In this document: positions 51,599-62,864 of the stretch, one piece after another
How the letters are laid out: each line of letters starts with the position of its first letter
Position numbering within the stretch: position 1 is the first letter of the stretch
NCBI RefSeq assembly: GCF_003386795.1
Contig: NZ_QTUC01000001.1
Coordinates: forward strand, 2,852,001 to 2,916,000
Reading direction: 5' to 3'
Source: Thermasporomyces composti
Lineage (GTDB): Bacteria; Actinomycetota; Actinomycetes; Propionibacteriales; Actinopolymorphaceae
DNA: 64,000 nt
Program-made: the position numbers and the translations under genes
Notes under the pieces: generated by a model
The model's input: the letters and a program-made list of their open reading frames with translations, nothing else
Told to the model about the DNA's origin: nothing
The model's database searches: none

Positions 51599-53002
51599 AT
51601 GAGCCGCAGCACCACTGACTTCGACGCGGACGTCATCGTCGTCGGTGCGGGTCCCGCTGGCTCCACGGCGGCCTACCACCTCGCGCGTACCGGCCTTGAC
51701 GTGCTGCTCTTCGAGAAGACCGCGTTCCCGAGGGAGAAGGTCTGTGGTGACGGGTTGACCCCGCGCGCGGTCAAGCAGCTCGCTCGGATGGGAATCGACA
51801 CCTCGCCGGAGCAGGGTTGGCTCCGCAACCGCGGTCTGCGCATCTTCGGCGGGGGCATGCGGCTCGAGCTGCCGTGGCCGGAACTGGTCGAGTTCCCGCC
51901 GTACGGCTTGGTCCGAAAGCGCATCGATTTCGACGAGCTCCTCGCTCGGCACGCCCAGAAGGCCGGTGCACGTCTCCACGAGCGGACCACGGTGACCGGA
52001 CCGGTCCTCGACGAGCGCACCGGACGCGTCGTCGGTGTTCGCGTCCGACCGACCGTCCGCGCGACCACGGCTGAGACGGTGGCGGAGACCACGACCACGG
52101 CCGGGACCGGGACGACGAGCGAGGAGCCGGGCGTCGAGCCCGAGCGCGCCGGTGACGGAACGCCGGCCGGCGACCGTGCGTCGAGCGAGGTCGTCTACCG
52201 TGCCCCGATCGTCGTCGCCGCCGACGGCAACTCCTCGCGACTGTCGGTGGCGGTCGGCCGGCAGCGTCTGGAGAACCGCCCGATGGGTGTCGCGGTCCGG
52301 ACGTACTTCACCAGCCCCAGGCACGACGACGACTGGCTGGAGTCGTGGCTGGAGCTGTGGGACGGTCCGCCGGGCCGCAGCAACCTGCTGCCGGGTTACG
52401 GCTGGGTCTTCGGCATGGGCGACGGCACCAGCAACGTCGGGCTCGGGTTGCTCAACACCAGCCGCGGCTTCCGCAACACCGACTACCGCGAGCTGCTGCG
52501 GGCGTGGCTGTCCGGGATGCCCAAGGAATGGGGCTTCACCGAGGAGAACCAGGTCGGGCCGGTGCGTGGCGCGGCCCTGCCGATGGGGTTCAACCGCAAA
52601 CCCCACTACGCTTCGGGGCTGCTGCTCGTCGGCGACGCCGGCGGCATGGTGAACCCCTTCAACGGCGAAGGGATCGCCTACGCCATGGAGTCGGCGGAGC
52701 TGGCCGCTGACGTGATCACCCAGGCGCTGACCCGCCCCGCTGGCCCGGCTCGCGAACGCGTCCTCGCGGCCTACCCGAGGGCGCTGCGGGAGCGGTACGG
52801 CGGCTACTACACGCTCGGCCGGATCTTCGTGAAGCTGATCGGAAACCCGCAGGTGATGAAGGTGGCGACCAGGCACGGACTGCCACGTCCGCTGCTGATG
52901 CGCTTCACGCTCAAGCTGCTGGCGAACCTCACCGACCCGCGCGGAGGTGATGCCATGGACCGCCTCATCAACGCGATGTGCAAGGTCACCCCGGCGGCGT
53001 GA
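51599..53002 (+). CDS. geranylgeranyl-reductase-family flavoprotein (MenJ-like)
   Basis: FAD oxidoreductase that probably saturates isoprenoid units, as MenJ does for menaquinone in mycobacteria. The 467-aa protein has VIVVGAGPAGSTAAYHLA (FAD), the family motif FPREKVCGDGLTPRAV and GLLLVGDAGGMVNPFNGEG. Residues about 155-200 are a Thr/Glu/Gly-rich low-complexity insertion (start TTAETVAETTTTAGTG), unusual within the fold. ATG 51599. It heads the nuo cluster, 79 nt before nuoA. Confidence 0.9.
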   Translation: MSRSTTDFDADVIVVGAGPAGSTAAYHLARTGLDVLLFEKTAFPREKVCGDGLTPRAVKQLARMGIDTSPEQGWLRNRGLRIFGGGMRLELPWPELVEFPPYGLVRKRIDFDELLARHAQKAGARLHERTTVTGPVLDERTGRVVGVRVRPTVRATTAETVAETTTTAGTGTTSEEPGVEPERAGDGTPAGDRASSEVVYRAPIVVAADGNSSRLSVAVGRQRLENRPMGVAVRTYFTSPRHDDDWLESWLELWDGPPGRSNLLPGYGWVFGMGDGTSNVGLGLLNTSRGFRNTDYRELLRAWLSGMPKEWGFTEENQVGPVRGAALPMGFNRKPHYASGLLLVGDAGGMVNPFNGEGIAYAMESAELAADVITQALTRPAGPARERVLAAYPRALRERYGGYYTLGRIFVKLIGNPQVMKVATRHGLPRPLLMRFTLKLLANLTDPRGGDAMDRLINAMCKVTPAA

Positions 53003-53081
53003 GGAGGGGGAGTCCTAGGATGTCGAGCTTGCCTGCGCTGGTCGCGCGCTGGAGCGTGTCGAGGAAAGGGAGCGGGTCGGC

Positions 53082-53441
53082 GTGAACCTCTATGTGCCGA
53101 TTCTGGCGCTGCTTCTGCTAGGCGGGGGCTTCGCCGTGATCTCGGTCCTGGCCGGGGCCCTCATGGGACCGAAGCGCTACAACCGGGCGAAGGTCGAGTC
53201 CTACGAGTGTGGAATCGAGCCCACACCGCAGCCGCCCGGTGGTGGACGCTTCCCCGTGAAGTACTACATCACGGCGATGCTCTTCATCATCTTCGACATC
53301 GAGATCATCTTCTTGTACCCCTGGGCCGTCGCCTTCGACCAGATGGCGATGTTCGGCCTGGTCGAGATGGTGCTGTTCATCCTGACGGTGTTCGTGGCCT
53401 ACGCCTACGTCTGGCGGCGAGGAGGCCTCGAATGGGAGTGA
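53082..53441 (+). CDS. nuoA: NADH-quinone oxidoreductase subunit A
   Basis: Small membrane subunit of complex I, 119 aa, three transmembrane helices. The conserved loop ESYECGIEP near the quinone site and FIIFDIEIIFLYPWA are present. GTG 53082 has GAAAGGGAG upstream. Confidence 0.95.
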   Translation: MNLYVPILALLLLGGGFAVISVLAGALMGPKRYNRAKVESYECGIEPTPQPPGGGRFPVKYYITAMLFIIFDIEIIFLYPWAVAFDQMAMFGLVEMVLFILTVFVAYAYVWRRGGLEWE

Positions 53442-53486
53442 CCGTGCCGCGCGAGGGCCGAACCACTCGGACAGAGGAGAGCTGAC

Positions 53487-54041
53487 ATGGGCATCGAGGA
53501 GAAGCTGCCATCGGGCGTGCTCCTCAGCACCGTCGAAGGGCTTGTGGGGTACTTCCGCAAGGCGTCCGTCTGGCCCGCGACGTTCGGTCTGGCGTGCTGC
53601 GCCATCGAGATGATGGCCACGGGCGCGCCCGCCTACGACACCGCACGCTTCGGCATGGAGGTCTTCCGAGCGTCGCCGCGACAGGCCGACCTGATGATCG
53701 TCGCCGGCCGGGTCAGCCAGAAGATGGCGCCCGTGCTTCGGCAGATCTACGACCAGATGCCCGAGCCCAAGTGGGTGATCGCCATGGGCGTGTGCGCGTC
53801 CAGCGGCGGCATGTTCAACAACTACGCGATCGTCCAGGGCGTCGACCACGTCGTTCCCGTCGACATCTACCTGCCGGGCTGTCCACCGCGGCCGGAGATG
53901 CTCCTCGACGCGATCATCAAGCTGCACGAGAAGATCCGCACCGCCAAGCTCGGTGTCAACAAGGAGCGCCTGCTGGCTGAGGAGGAGCGTCAGGCTCTCG
54001 AGGCCGTGCCGACCTCGCAGATGAAGGGGCTGTTGCGATGA
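53487..54041 (+). CDS. nuoB: NADH-quinone oxidoreductase subunit B
   Basis: Hydrophilic subunit carrying cluster N2, which passes electrons to quinone. The four Cys ligands are seen in [18 protein letters not shown] and PGCPPRPE. 184 aa. ATG 53487 has AGAGGAG upstream; its stop overlaps nuoC (ATGA). Confidence 0.97.
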   Translation: MGIEEKLPSGVLLSTVEGLVGYFRKASVWPATFGLACCAIEMMATGAPAYDTARFGMEVFRASPRQADLMIVAGRVSQKMAPVLRQIYDQMPEPKWVIAMGVCASSGGMFNNYAIVQGVDHVVPVDIYLPGCPPRPEMLLDAIIKLHEKIRTAKLGVNKERLLAEEERQALEAVPTSQMKGLLR

Positions 54042-54766
54042 GCGACGAGACACCCGACCAGGTGCCGGACGAGCGGCTACCGAAGCGGCGGGAGCCGGCC
54101 CCGCCGGAGGTCATCGACGTCCGGCGAGGGGCGTTCGGTGTGCGCGGCTCCGGAGACACCTCGGGCTATGGCGGTCTGGTCCGCAGGGTCGCCTTGCCGG
54201 GTGGGACGGAGCCGCCCTACGGCGGCTGGTTCGACGAGGTGGCCGAGCGGCTGGAGGCCGTCCTCGGCGAGGGCGACGGCCCCTCCTTCGACGAGGCCAT
54301 CGAGAAGGTCGTCGTCGACCGTGGCGAGATCACCTTCTTCGTCCGGCGCGAGCACCTTGTGCGGGTGGCGCGTCATCTCCGCGACGACCCGGCGCTGCGG
54401 TTCGAGTTCCTGAGCGGTGTCTCCGGCGTCCACTACCCAGGTGACAAGGACCGCGAGCTGCACGCGGTCTACCACCTGCTGTCGATGACCCACAACCGTC
54501 GCATCCGGCTGGAAGTGGTCTGCCCCGACGCCGACCCGCACATCCCGTCGGTCGTCCCGGTCTACCCCACGGCGGACTGGCACGAGCGGGAGACGTACGA
54601 CTTCTTCGGCATCATCTTCGACGGCCACCCGGGGTTGACGCGGATCGAGATGCCGGACGACTGGCCGGGTCACCCGCAGCGCAAGGACTACCCACTCGGC
54701 GGTATCCCGGTCGAGTACAAAGGCGCGACCATCCCGCCCCCGGACGAGCGGAGGGCCTACAACTGA
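54038..54766 (+). CDS. nuoC: NADH-quinone oxidoreductase subunit C
   Basis: The 30-kDa-type subunit, 242 aa. The signature [16 protein letters not shown] and the end RKDYPLGG are present. About 70 extra N-terminal residues are charged and Pro-rich. It shares one base with nuoD (TGATG). Confidence 0.95.
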   Translation: MSDETPDQVPDERLPKRREPAPPEVIDVRRGAFGVRGSGDTSGYGGLVRRVALPGGTEPPYGGWFDEVAERLEAVLGEGDGPSFDEAIEKVVVDRGEITFFVRREHLVRVARHLRDDPALRFEFLSGVSGVHYPGDKDRELHAVYHLLSMTHNRRIRLEVVCPDADPHIPSVVPVYPTADWHERETYDFFGIIFDGHPGLTRIEMPDDWPGHPQRKDYPLGGIPVEYKGATIPPPDERRAYN

Positions 54767-56130
54767 TGTCCACGCGTACAGACAGCACCCGACACGACGC
54801 GGCCTACGACCCCTACGCCAGCGTCCGCGAGACCACCGAGGGCAAGGTCTTCACCGTCACCGGTCAGGACTGGGACGCCGTCGCCCAAGAGATCGCCGAG
54901 GTGGCCGAGGAGCGGGTCGTGGTCAACATGGGCCCGCAGCACCCGTCCACCCACGGTGTCCTCCGGCTCATCCTGGAGCTCGATGGCGAGACGGTGAAGG
55001 ACCTGCGGTGTGGGATCGGATACCTCCACACCGGCATCGAGAAGAACATGGAGTACCGGACGTGGACCCAGGGGGTCACGTTCGTCACCCGGATGGACTA
55101 CCTGTCGCCGTTCTTCAACGAGGCGGCTTATGTCGGCGCCGTGGAGCGGCTGCTCGGCATCGAGGACCAGATTCCCGAGCGGGCCAAGATCCTCCGGGTG
55201 CTCATGATGGAGCTCAACCGGATCTCCTCGCACCTGGTGGCCATCGCGACCGGTGGCATGGAGATCGGCGCGCTCACCGTCATGACGATCGGGTTCCGGG
55301 AGCGGGAGAAGATCCTCGACATCTTCGAGCTGATCACGGGCCTGCGGATGAACCACGCCTACATCCGCATCGGCGGTGTGGCGCAGGACCTCCCGCCGAA
55401 CGGCATCGAGAGGCTGCGCGAGCTGGTCGCGTGGTTCAAGAAGCACCTCAAGGAGTACGCCGAGCTCTGCAACGAGAACCCCATCTTCAAGCAGCGGTTG
55501 AGCGACATCGCTCACCTCGACCTGACCGGCTGCATCGCGCTCGGCGCCACCGGTCCGGTGCTGCGCGCCACCGGGTACCCGTGGGACCTCCGCAAGACCC
55601 AGCCGTACTGGGGCTACGAGACGTACGACTTCGACGTCGTCACCTGGGACACCGCTGACGCCTACGGGCGGTTCCGGATCAGGCTCGCCGAGATGCACGA
55701 GAGCTTGAAGATCGTCGAGCAGTGCATCGACCGGCTCGAGGCCACCCCAGGTCCGGTGATGATCCAGGACAAGAAGATCGGCTGGCCGAGCCAGCTCGCG
55801 CTCGGACCGGACGGCCTCGGGAACTCCCTGGACCACATTCGCCACATCATGGGCGAGTCGATGGAGGCCCTCATCCACCACTTCAAGCTCGTCACCGAGG
55901 GCTTCCGGGTGCCGGCGGGGCAGGCCTACTTCGCGGTGGAGTCGCCGCGTGGCGAGCTCGGCGCCCACGTGGTGTCCGACGGCGGCACGCGCCCGTACCG
56001 CGTGCACTTCCGGGACCCCTCGTTCGCCAATCTCCAGTCCGCCGCCGCGATGTGCGTGGGGTGCATGGTCGCTGACGTGGTGGTGGCGGTGGCCAGCATC
56101 GACCCCGTGATGGGGGGTGTGGACCGTTGA
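54766..56130 (+). CDS. nuoD: NADH-quinone oxidoreductase subunit D
   Basis: The 49-kDa-type subunit, which forms the quinone pocket with NuoB. 454 aa. [15 protein letters not shown] contains the conserved His, and [15 protein letters not shown] and [16 protein letters not shown] follow. The C-terminal [17 protein letters not shown] motif is intact. Confidence 0.97.
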   Translation: MSTRTDSTRHDAAYDPYASVRETTEGKVFTVTGQDWDAVAQEIAEVAEERVVVNMGPQHPSTHGVLRLILELDGETVKDLRCGIGYLHTGIEKNMEYRTWTQGVTFVTRMDYLSPFFNEAAYVGAVERLLGIEDQIPERAKILRVLMMELNRISSHLVAIATGGMEIGALTVMTIGFREREKILDIFELITGLRMNHAYIRIGGVAQDLPPNGIERLRELVAWFKKHLKEYAELCNENPIFKQRLSDIAHLDLTGCIALGATGPVLRATGYPWDLRKTQPYWGYETYDFDVVTWDTADAYGRFRIRLAEMHESLKIVEQCIDRLEATPGPVMIQDKKIGWPSQLALGPDGLGNSLDHIRHIMGESMEALIHHFKLVTEGFRVPAGQAYFAVESPRGELGAHVVSDGGTRPYRVHFRDPSFANLQSAAAMCVGCMVADVVVAVASIDPVMGGVDR

Positions 56131-56948
56131 TCACCGAGAAGACGCGTGAGGAGATGCGGGAGATCATCGCCCGCTATCCGCAGAAGCGCTCCGCGTTGCT
56201 GCCGATGCTCCACCTCGTGCAGAGCGTGGAGGGGTACGTCAGCCCCGAGGGCATCGAGGTGTGCGCGGAGCTCCTCGACATCACGCCGGCCGAGGTCGCC
56301 GCCGTCGCGACGTTCTACACGATGTTCAAGCGGCGGCCGGTCGGTGACTACCACGTCGGGGTCTGCACGAACACCCTGTGCGCGGTGATGGGCGGCGACG
56401 CGATCTTCGCCGCGCTCAAGGAGCACCTCGGTGTCGGCAACGACGAGACCACCCCCGACGGCAAGATCACCCTCGAGCACGTCGAGTGCAACGCCGCCTG
56501 CGACTACGCGCCGGTCGTCATGGTCAACTGGGAGTTCTTCGACAACATGACGCCGGAGAAGGCTCGCCAGCTGGTCGACGACCTGCGCGCCGGCGTGGAG
56601 GTCCAGTCCACGCGGGGCGCGCGACTGTGCACGTGGCGGGAGGCGGAGCGGGTGCTGGCCGGCTTCCCCGACGGCCGTGCCGACGAGGGGCCGTCGGCGG
56701 GCGAGGCCTCCTTGGCCGGCCTGCGCGTGGCCGCCGAGCGCGGCTGGTTCGCCCCCACCGAGGGGAACGGCACCGCTCCGGAGATGACCACGCGCCCGAC
56801 CACCCCCGCCGAGGCGACGCGGACGGCGGAGCAGGCCGACACCACGCGGGCGGCGGACGAGTCGCGCGTGGCCGAGGCCGGCATCGGCGCCGCTGACCAG
56901 GACGACACCGACCGCGACGACTCGCGGGGTGGGAAGGAGCAGGGATGA
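56127..56948 (+). CDS. nuoE: NADH-quinone oxidoreductase subunit E
   Basis: The 24-kDa-type subunit with cluster N1a. Cys ligands are in [10 protein letters not shown] and [10 protein letters not shown]. At 273 aa it has a C-terminal extension of about 90 residues, mostly Thr/Ala/Asp-rich and probably disordered. The start is TTG 56127, overlapping the nuoD stop (TTGA), an uncommon start maintained by coupling. Confidence 0.94.
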   Translation: MITEKTREEMREIIARYPQKRSALLPMLHLVQSVEGYVSPEGIEVCAELLDITPAEVAAVATFYTMFKRRPVGDYHVGVCTNTLCAVMGGDAIFAALKEHLGVGNDETTPDGKITLEHVECNAACDYAPVVMVNWEFFDNMTPEKARQLVDDLRAGVEVQSTRGARLCTWREAERVLAGFPDGRADEGPSAGEASLAGLRVAAERGWFAPTEGNGTAPEMTTRPTTPAEATRTAEQADTTRAADESRVAEAGIGAADQDDTDRDDSRGGKEQG

Positions 56949-58270
56949 CCAATCCGCCGCTCACTCCGGTCCTCACGGCCAACTGGGGCCAGAAGGCGTC
57001 GTGGACGCTGCCCGCCTACCTCGACCAGGGCGGCTACCGCGCCCTCTACACCGCGGTCACCATGGACCCCGACGAGATCGTCAACCTCGTCAAGGAGTCC
57101 GGTCTGCGCGGCCGCGGCGGCGCCGGCTTCCCGACCGGGATGAAGTGGGGGTTCCTGCCTCCGCCGGGTGACAAGCCGCGCTACCTGGTCGTCAACGCGG
57201 ACGAGTCCGAGCCCGGCACGTGCAAGGACATCCCGCTGATGATGGCGAGCCCGCACACGCTGGTGGAGGGCGTCATCATCTCCGCGTACGCGATCCGCGC
57301 CCGCCAGGCGTTCATCTACGTGCGCGGTGAGGTCCTCCACGTCATCCGCCGTCTGCAGCAGGCGGTACGTGAGGCCTATGAGGCGGGCTACCTCGGGCGC
57401 AACATCCTGGGCACCGGCTTCGACCTCGACGTCGTGGTCCACGCCGGCGCCGGCGCCTACATCTGCGGCGAGGAGACGGCGCTGCTGGACTCCCTGGAAG
57501 GGCGCCGCGGCCAGCCCCGGCTGCGTCCGCCGTTCCCCGCCGTGGCGGGCCTGTACGCCTCGCCGACCGTCATCAACAACGTCGAGTCGATCGCGAGCGT
57601 CCCCGGCATCGTCAAGCGCGGTGCCGAGTGGTTCTCGAGCATGGGGACCGAGAAGAGCAAGGGACACGTGATCTACTCGCTGTCCGGTCACGTCCGCCGG
57701 CCCGGCCAGTACGAGGGGCCGCTCGGGATCACCCTGCGGGAGCTCCTCGACCTGGCGGGCGGCATCCGACCCGGCCACGAGCTGAAGTTCTGGACGCCCG
57801 GCGGCTCGTCGACCCCGATGCTCACCAAGGAGCACCTCGACGTCCCGCTCGACTACGAGGGCATGATGAGCGTCGGCAGCATGCTGGGCACGCGGGCGCT
57901 CCAGATCTTCGATGACACCACCTGTGTCGTCCGCGCGGTGCTCCGCTGGACCGAGTTCTACAAGCACGAGTCCTGCGGGAAGTGCACGCCGTGCCGAGAG
58001 GGCACGTGGTGGCTGGTCCAGATCTTGCAGCGCCTGGAGCGCGGCGAGGGTAGCGAGGACGATCTCGAGCTGCTGCTGGACCTGTGCGACAACATCGGCG
58101 GCCGGTCGTTCTGCGCGCTGGCCGACGGTGCGATCGCGCCGATCAAGTCGTCCATCCAGCACTTCCGCGACGAGTACATCCAGCACTTCGAGAACGGTGG
58201 CTGCCCGTTCGACCCGATGGCGGCCACGTTGTTCGCGTCGAGCGAGGCGAGTGCGGGGGCGGCGGTATGA
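56945..58270 (+). CDS. nuoF: NADH-quinone oxidoreductase subunit F
   Basis: NADH- and FMN-binding subunit, 441 aa. [16 protein letters not shown] is the NADH/FMN glycine-rich loop, EPGTCKD and [10 protein letters not shown] follow, and the N3 cluster ligands are in [12 protein letters not shown] with a later Cys. Overlaps nuoE by 4 nt; its stop overlaps a 32-codon ORF before nuoG. Confidence 0.97.
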   Translation: MTNPPLTPVLTANWGQKASWTLPAYLDQGGYRALYTAVTMDPDEIVNLVKESGLRGRGGAGFPTGMKWGFLPPPGDKPRYLVVNADESEPGTCKDIPLMMASPHTLVEGVIISAYAIRARQAFIYVRGEVLHVIRRLQQAVREAYEAGYLGRNILGTGFDLDVVVHAGAGAYICGEETALLDSLEGRRGQPRLRPPFPAVAGLYASPTVINNVESIASVPGIVKRGAEWFSSMGTEKSKGHVIYSLSGHVRRPGQYEGPLGITLRELLDLAGGIRPGHELKFWTPGGSSTPMLTKEHLDVPLDYEGMMSVGSMLGTRALQIFDDTTCVVRAVLRWTEFYKHESCGKCTPCREGTWWLVQILQRLERGEGSEDDLELLLDLCDNIGGRSFCALADGAIAPIKSSIQHFRDEYIQHFENGGCPFDPMAATLFASSEASAGAAV

Positions 58271-58365
58271 CGAAGCGACTGGTCCAGCGGACGGCCACGC
58301 CGGGGCGTCGCGGCGCCCTGGCGACGGCCACCCGCGAGCCGAACGAGGAGCGAACCCGACCATGA
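58267..58365 (+). CDS. possible 32-aa coupling ORF between nuoF and nuoG
   Basis: ATG 58267 overlaps the nuoF stop (ATGA), and its own TGA (58363-58365) overlaps the nuoG ATG (58362) in the same way. The peptide starts [18 protein letters not shown] and is basic. It keeps the ATGA chain unbroken across a gap that would otherwise separate nuoF from nuoG. It may serve only to pass ribosomes on to nuoG; no family recognised. Confidence 0.4.
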   Translation: MTKRLVQRTATPGRRGALATATREPNEERTRP

Positions 58366-60878
58366 CTGTGCAGAGCCCTGGTCAGCCGTCGACCGAGGTC
58401 GAGAACCTCGTCACCCTCACCATCGACGGCGTTCGGGTGAGCGTGCCCAAGGGCACCCTCGTGATCCGGGCGGCGGAGATGATCGGGATCCACATCCCGA
58501 GGTTCTGCGACCACCCGCTCCTGGACCCGGTGGGCGCCTGCCGGCAGTGTCTGGTCGAGATTCCCGACGCCGGCAACGGGCGTGGCTTCCCCAAGCCACA
58601 GGCGTCCTGCACGATCCAGGTCGCCGAGGGCATGGTCGTCAACACGCAGTTGACGTCGCCGGTGGCGGACAAGGCTCAGCAGGGCATCATGGAGTTCCTG
58701 CTGATCAACCACCCGCTCGACTGCCCGATCTGCGACAAGGGCGGCGAGTGCCCGCTGCAGAACCAGGCGATGACCAACGGGCGGGCGGAGTCCCGCTTCA
58801 CCGAGGTCAAGCGCACCTACCCGAAGCCGATCAACATCTCCAGCCAGATCCTGCTGGACCGGGAGCGTTGCGTCCTGTGCGCCCGCTGCACCCGGTTCTC
58901 CAAGCAGATCGCCGGTGACCCGTTCATCGAGCTGCTCGAGCGTGGGGCGCTGCAGCAGGTCGGGATCTACGAGAAGGAGCCGTTCTCCAGCTACTTCTCC
59001 GGCAACACGATCCAGATCTGCCCGGTGGGTGCCCTCACGAGCGCCCAGTACCGGTTCCGCGCCCGTCCGTTCGACCTCGTGTCGACCCCGGGCGTCTGCG
59101 AGGGGTGCGCGAGCGGGTGCGCCATCCGCACCGACCACCGGCGAGGCAAGGTGCTGCGGCGGCTCGCCGGCGAGGACCCGGAGGTCAACGAGGAGTGGCT
59201 GTGCGACAAGGGTCGCTTCGCGTTCCGCTACGCCTCGGAGAAGGACCGGCTGACCCACCCGCTGGTCCGTGACCAGGAGACCGGCGAGCTGGTTCCGGCG
59301 TCGTGGACGGAGGCGTTCCGGGTGGCGGCCGAAGGGCTCGCCGCGGCCGGGAACCGTGTCGGCGTGCTCCCCGGCGGACAGCTGACCGTGGAGGACGCCT
59401 ACGCCTACGCGAAGTTCGCGCGCGCGGTGCTCGGCACGAACGACATCGACTTCCGCGCGCGGCCGCACTCCGGCGAGGAGGCCGACTTCCTCGCCTCGAC
59501 GGTCGCCGGTACCGGTCTCGGCGTCACCTACCGCGACCTGGAGCAGGCCGCCTCGGTCCTCCTCGTGGGCTTCGAGCCGGAGGAGGAGTCGCCGATCGTC
59601 TTCCTCCGCCTGCGCAAGGCGGCGATGAAGAGCAACACGCGGATCTGGTCCGTGGCGCCGTACACCACCCGCGGGCTGGAGAAGATGAACGGCACGCTGT
59701 TGCGGGCGGCGCCGGGGACGGAGGCAGAGGTCCTCGACGCCCTCTCGCTCGGCGGGATCGAGAGTGGTCTGGACGCGGCCGGTCTGGCGTGCGCGAGGGC
59801 GCTGCGCGGCGAGCGGTCGGTGATCCTGGTCGGCTCGCGACTGGCGACCATCCCGGGCGCCTTCTCGGCCGCCGTGCGGTTGGCCCGATCCACGGGCGCC
59901 CGACTGGCCTGGATCCCGCGCCGGGCCGGCGAGCGCGGAGCCGTCGACGCCGGCTGCCTGCCGCACCTGCTGCCGGGCGGCCGTCCCGCCGGTGACGCCG
60001 CGGCTCGCGTCGACCTCAGCGCCGCCTGGGGCTGCGGCGACCTGCCGATCGAGCCCGGCCGCGACACCTCGGCCATCCTCACCGCGGCCGGTCTGGGTGA
60101 GCTGGGTGCCCTCGTCGTCGGCGGCGTCCAGGTCTCCGACCTGCCCGACCCCGCGGCGGCGCGGGTGGCGCTGCGGAAGGCGCGGTTCGTGATCAGCCTG
60201 GAGCTGCGGCACAGCGAGGTCACCTCCTACGCGGATGTGGTCTTCCCCGTCGCCGCCGTGGCGGAGAAGTCCGGCACGTTCGTCGACTGGGAGGGCCGGC
60301 TCCGGCCGTTCGAGACCGCTCTGCGCGACTCCGACACCCAGCCGGACCTGTGGGTCCTCGCCGGGCTCGCCGAGGAGCTCGGCCGACCGCTGGGCTTCTC
60401 GACCGTCGAGGAGGCGCGGGCCGAGATGCGCGAGCTCGGCGCGTGGGACGGCCAGCGCGCCGCTCCGCCCCAGCTCCCGGCGCCGGGTCCCGCCCGGGCG
60501 CGGGCCGGCGAGGCGGTGCTGGCCACCTGGCACCAGCTGCTGGACCTGGGTCGGCAGCAGGATGGCGAGCCCTACCTCGCCGGGACCGCCCGACCGCCGC
60601 GTGCCCGGCTGTCCGCCACCACCGCCAAGGTGCTCGGCCTGGCTCCCGGTGACCAGGTGCAGGTGTCCACCGCCCGCGGCAGTGTCGAGCTGCCGCTGGA
60701 GCTGGCCGACCTTCCCGACGGGGTGGTCTGGCTGCCCACCAACTCGCCGGGGTCGGCGGTCCGCGACAGTCTCGGCGTCGACGCCGGCGCCGTCGTCACG
60801 GTCGCCCGCGCCAACTCCGCATCGACCTCGACCAACGGTCAGGTCGGCTCCGTCAGCAGTCAGGGAGGTACGGCATGA
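58362..60878 (+). CDS. nuoG: NADH-quinone oxidoreductase subunit G
   Basis: The 75-kDa-type iron-sulfur subunit, 838 aa. It has the [2Fe-2S] ligands ([17 protein letters not shown]), the H-x3-C-x2-C-x5-C N5 site ([14 protein letters not shown]), N4 ligands (CVLCARC, ICPVGAL) and the N7 site found in only some bacteria ([15 protein letters not shown]). A molybdopterin-like domain with no visible cofactor chemistry fills the second half. ATG 58362 has GAGGAG 11 nt upstream; an earlier frame is a shadow of nuoF. Confidence 0.96.
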   Translation: MTVQSPGQPSTEVENLVTLTIDGVRVSVPKGTLVIRAAEMIGIHIPRFCDHPLLDPVGACRQCLVEIPDAGNGRGFPKPQASCTIQVAEGMVVNTQLTSPVADKAQQGIMEFLLINHPLDCPICDKGGECPLQNQAMTNGRAESRFTEVKRTYPKPINISSQILLDRERCVLCARCTRFSKQIAGDPFIELLERGALQQVGIYEKEPFSSYFSGNTIQICPVGALTSAQYRFRARPFDLVSTPGVCEGCASGCAIRTDHRRGKVLRRLAGEDPEVNEEWLCDKGRFAFRYASEKDRLTHPLVRDQETGELVPASWTEAFRVAAEGLAAAGNRVGVLPGGQLTVEDAYAYAKFARAVLGTNDIDFRARPHSGEEADFLASTVAGTGLGVTYRDLEQAASVLLVGFEPEEESPIVFLRLRKAAMKSNTRIWSVAPYTTRGLEKMNGTLLRAAPGTEAEVLDALSLGGIESGLDAAGLACARALRGERSVILVGSRLATIPGAFSAAVRLARSTGARLAWIPRRAGERGAVDAGCLPHLLPGGRPAGDAAARVDLSAAWGCGDLPIEPGRDTSAILTAAGLGELGALVVGGVQVSDLPDPAAARVALRKARFVISLELRHSEVTSYADVVFPVAAVAEKSGTFVDWEGRLRPFETALRDSDTQPDLWVLAGLAEELGRPLGFSTVEEARAEMRELGAWDGQRAAPPQLPAPGPARARAGEAVLATWHQLLDLGRQQDGEPYLAGTARPPRARLSATTAKVLGLAPGDQVQVSTARGSVELPLELADLPDGVVWLPTNSPGSAVRDSLGVDAGAVVTVARANSASTSTNGQVGSVSSQGGTA

Positions 60879-62281
60879 CCGCCGCTCCGCTCGCCGCGCC
60901 GGACCTGTCGTCGTTCGGCCATGACCCGTGGTGGGTCATCCTCATCAAGGCGGCCGGTATCACGGTCCTGCTGCTGGTCTTCACGATCTTCAACGTCTGG
61001 TACGAGCGACGTGTCGTCGCGCGGATGCAGCACCGGGTCGGGCCGAACGTGCACGGCAAGTTCGGCTTGCTGCAGAGCCTGGCGGACGGGATCAAGCTCT
61101 CGCTCAAGGAGACGATCCGCCCGAAGGGCATCGACACCGTCGTCTACGTCCTCGCGCCGGTCATCTCGGCGGTGATGGCGTTCACCGCGTTCGCGGTCAT
61201 CCCGATGGGCCCGGAGGTGAGCATCTTCGGGCACCGCACGCCGTTGCAGCTGACCGACCTGCCGGTCGGTGTGCTGTTCGTGCTCGCCGCCGCCTCACTC
61301 GGGATCTACGGCATCGTGCTGGGCGGTTGGGCGTCGGGGTCGACCTACCCGCTGCTGGGCGGTCTGCGGTCGTCGGCGCAGATGATCTCCTACGAGGTGG
61401 CGATGGGCCTGGCGCTCGTCGCGGTCTTCCTCTACGCGGGCTCGTTGTCGACGTCTGAGATCGTGGCCGCGCAGGCGAACGGAGGCCAGGTCGAGGTCCT
61501 GGGCCTCACCCTCCACCTGCCCAGCTGGTACGCCATCGTCTTGCTGCCGTCGTTCCTGATCTACCTGATCGCGATGGTGGGCGAGACCAACCGGGCGCCG
61601 TTCGACCTGCCGGAGGCGGAGGGCGAGCTCGTCGCCGGGTACATGACCGAGTACTCCTCGATGAAGTTCCTGCTGTTCTTCCTCGCGGAGTACGTCAACA
61701 TGGTCACCGTCTCCGCGCTCGCCACCACCATGTTCCTCGGTGGCTGGCGGGCACCGTGGCCGATCTCGCTGTGGGAAGGCGCCAACCAGGGCTGGTGGCC
61801 GTTCCTGTGGTTCCTCGCCAAGGTCCTGGCCTTCCTGTTCGTCTTCATCTGGCTGCGCGGGACGCTGCCGCGGATGCGGTACGACCAGTTCATGCAGCTG
61901 GGTTGGAAGTTCCTGATCCCGCTCGCGCTGGTCTGGACGATCTTCGTCGCCGTCGCCCGAGCCAGCATGAACGCCGGCTACCAGCGGCCGTTCCTCTTCG
62001 TGGTCATCGGCTTCGCGCTCGTGGTCTTCGTCGGATCGGTCATCTGGGAAGAGGTGGCCAAGCGGCGCGAGGGCGAGGAGGACGTCACCGCGCGGCGGAC
62101 CACCGACCAGGCGGAGTTCGACCCGTTCGCCGGTGGCTACCCTGTCCCGCCGATGCCTGGGCAGAAGGTGCCCGGTCTGGTGCCAGCGGCGGTCACGGTG
62201 TCGCCGTCCGGGGCCAAGGCCGAGGACGGGACGCCAGGAGCCCAGTCCGAGGGTTCACCTGAGGAGGATGGCCGTGGCTAG
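60875..62281 (+). CDS. nuoH: NADH-quinone oxidoreductase subunit H
   Basis: Membrane subunit linking the hydrophilic arm to the proton pumps. 468 aa with about eight helices; the quinone-channel motifs [15 protein letters not shown] and [20 protein letters not shown] are intact. A C-terminal tail of about 80 residues (from [12 protein letters not shown]) is charged then Pro/Gly-rich. Overlaps nuoG by 4 nt. Confidence 0.97.
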   Translation: MTAAPLAAPDLSSFGHDPWWVILIKAAGITVLLLVFTIFNVWYERRVVARMQHRVGPNVHGKFGLLQSLADGIKLSLKETIRPKGIDTVVYVLAPVISAVMAFTAFAVIPMGPEVSIFGHRTPLQLTDLPVGVLFVLAAASLGIYGIVLGGWASGSTYPLLGGLRSSAQMISYEVAMGLALVAVFLYAGSLSTSEIVAAQANGGQVEVLGLTLHLPSWYAIVLLPSFLIYLIAMVGETNRAPFDLPEAEGELVAGYMTEYSSMKFLLFFLAEYVNMVTVSALATTMFLGGWRAPWPISLWEGANQGWWPFLWFLAKVLAFLFVFIWLRGTLPRMRYDQFMQLGWKFLIPLALVWTIFVAVARASMNAGYQRPFLFVVIGFALVVFVGSVIWEEVAKRREGEEDVTARRTTDQAEFDPFAGGYPVPPMPGQKVPGLVPAAVTVSPSGAKAEDGTPGAQSEGSPEEDGRG

Positions 62282-62864
62282 TCTCAAGGAGCAGATCTGG
62301 GACCCGATCGCGGGTTTCGGCGTGACCTTCCGGACCATGTTCCGGAAGCCGGTCACCTACCAATACCCCTTCGAGAAGCGGCCCACGGCGCCGCGCTACC
62401 ACGGCCGGCACCAGCTCAACCGCCACCCCGACGGGCTGGAGAAGTGCGTCGGATGTGAGCTGTGCGCCTGGGCGTGTCCCGCCGACGCGATCTACGTCGA
62501 GGGTGCGGACAACACCGACGAGGAGCGCTACTCCCCAGGGGAGCGGTACGGCCGGGTCTACCAGATCAACTACCTGCGGTGCATCTTCTGCGGGCTGTGC
62601 ATCGAGGCGTGCCCGACCCGGGCGCTCACCATGACGAACGAGTACGAGCTGGCCGACGACAGTCGCGCCAAGCTCATCTACGAGAAGAAGGACCTCCTGG
62701 CCCCGCTGCTGCCGGGCATGGAGGAGCCGCCGCACCCCATGCGGCTCGGTGACGACGAGCGCGACTACTACCTCGGCGCCGGGCTCCCAGGATGGTCCGA
62801 GCGCGACGCCGGCGGCGCGGCGGATGCCGACGAGGATGTGGAGAGCGAGGCAGTTCGCTCATGA
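62274..62864 (+). CDS. nuoI: NADH-quinone oxidoreductase subunit I
   Basis: Ferredoxin-like subunit with clusters N6a and N6b: [12 protein letters not shown] and [12 protein letters not shown]. 196 aa. GTG 62274 has GAGGAGG 6 nt upstream; the nearby ATG 62268 touches that site directly. An acidic C-terminal extension (DADEDVESE) follows the fold. Confidence 0.95.
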   Translation: MASLKEQIWDPIAGFGVTFRTMFRKPVTYQYPFEKRPTAPRYHGRHQLNRHPDGLEKCVGCELCAWACPADAIYVEGADNTDEERYSPGERYGRVYQINYLRCIFCGLCIEACPTRALTMTNEYELADDSRAKLIYEKKDLLAPLLPGMEEPPHPMRLGDDERDYYLGAGLPGWSERDAGGAADADEDVESEAVRS

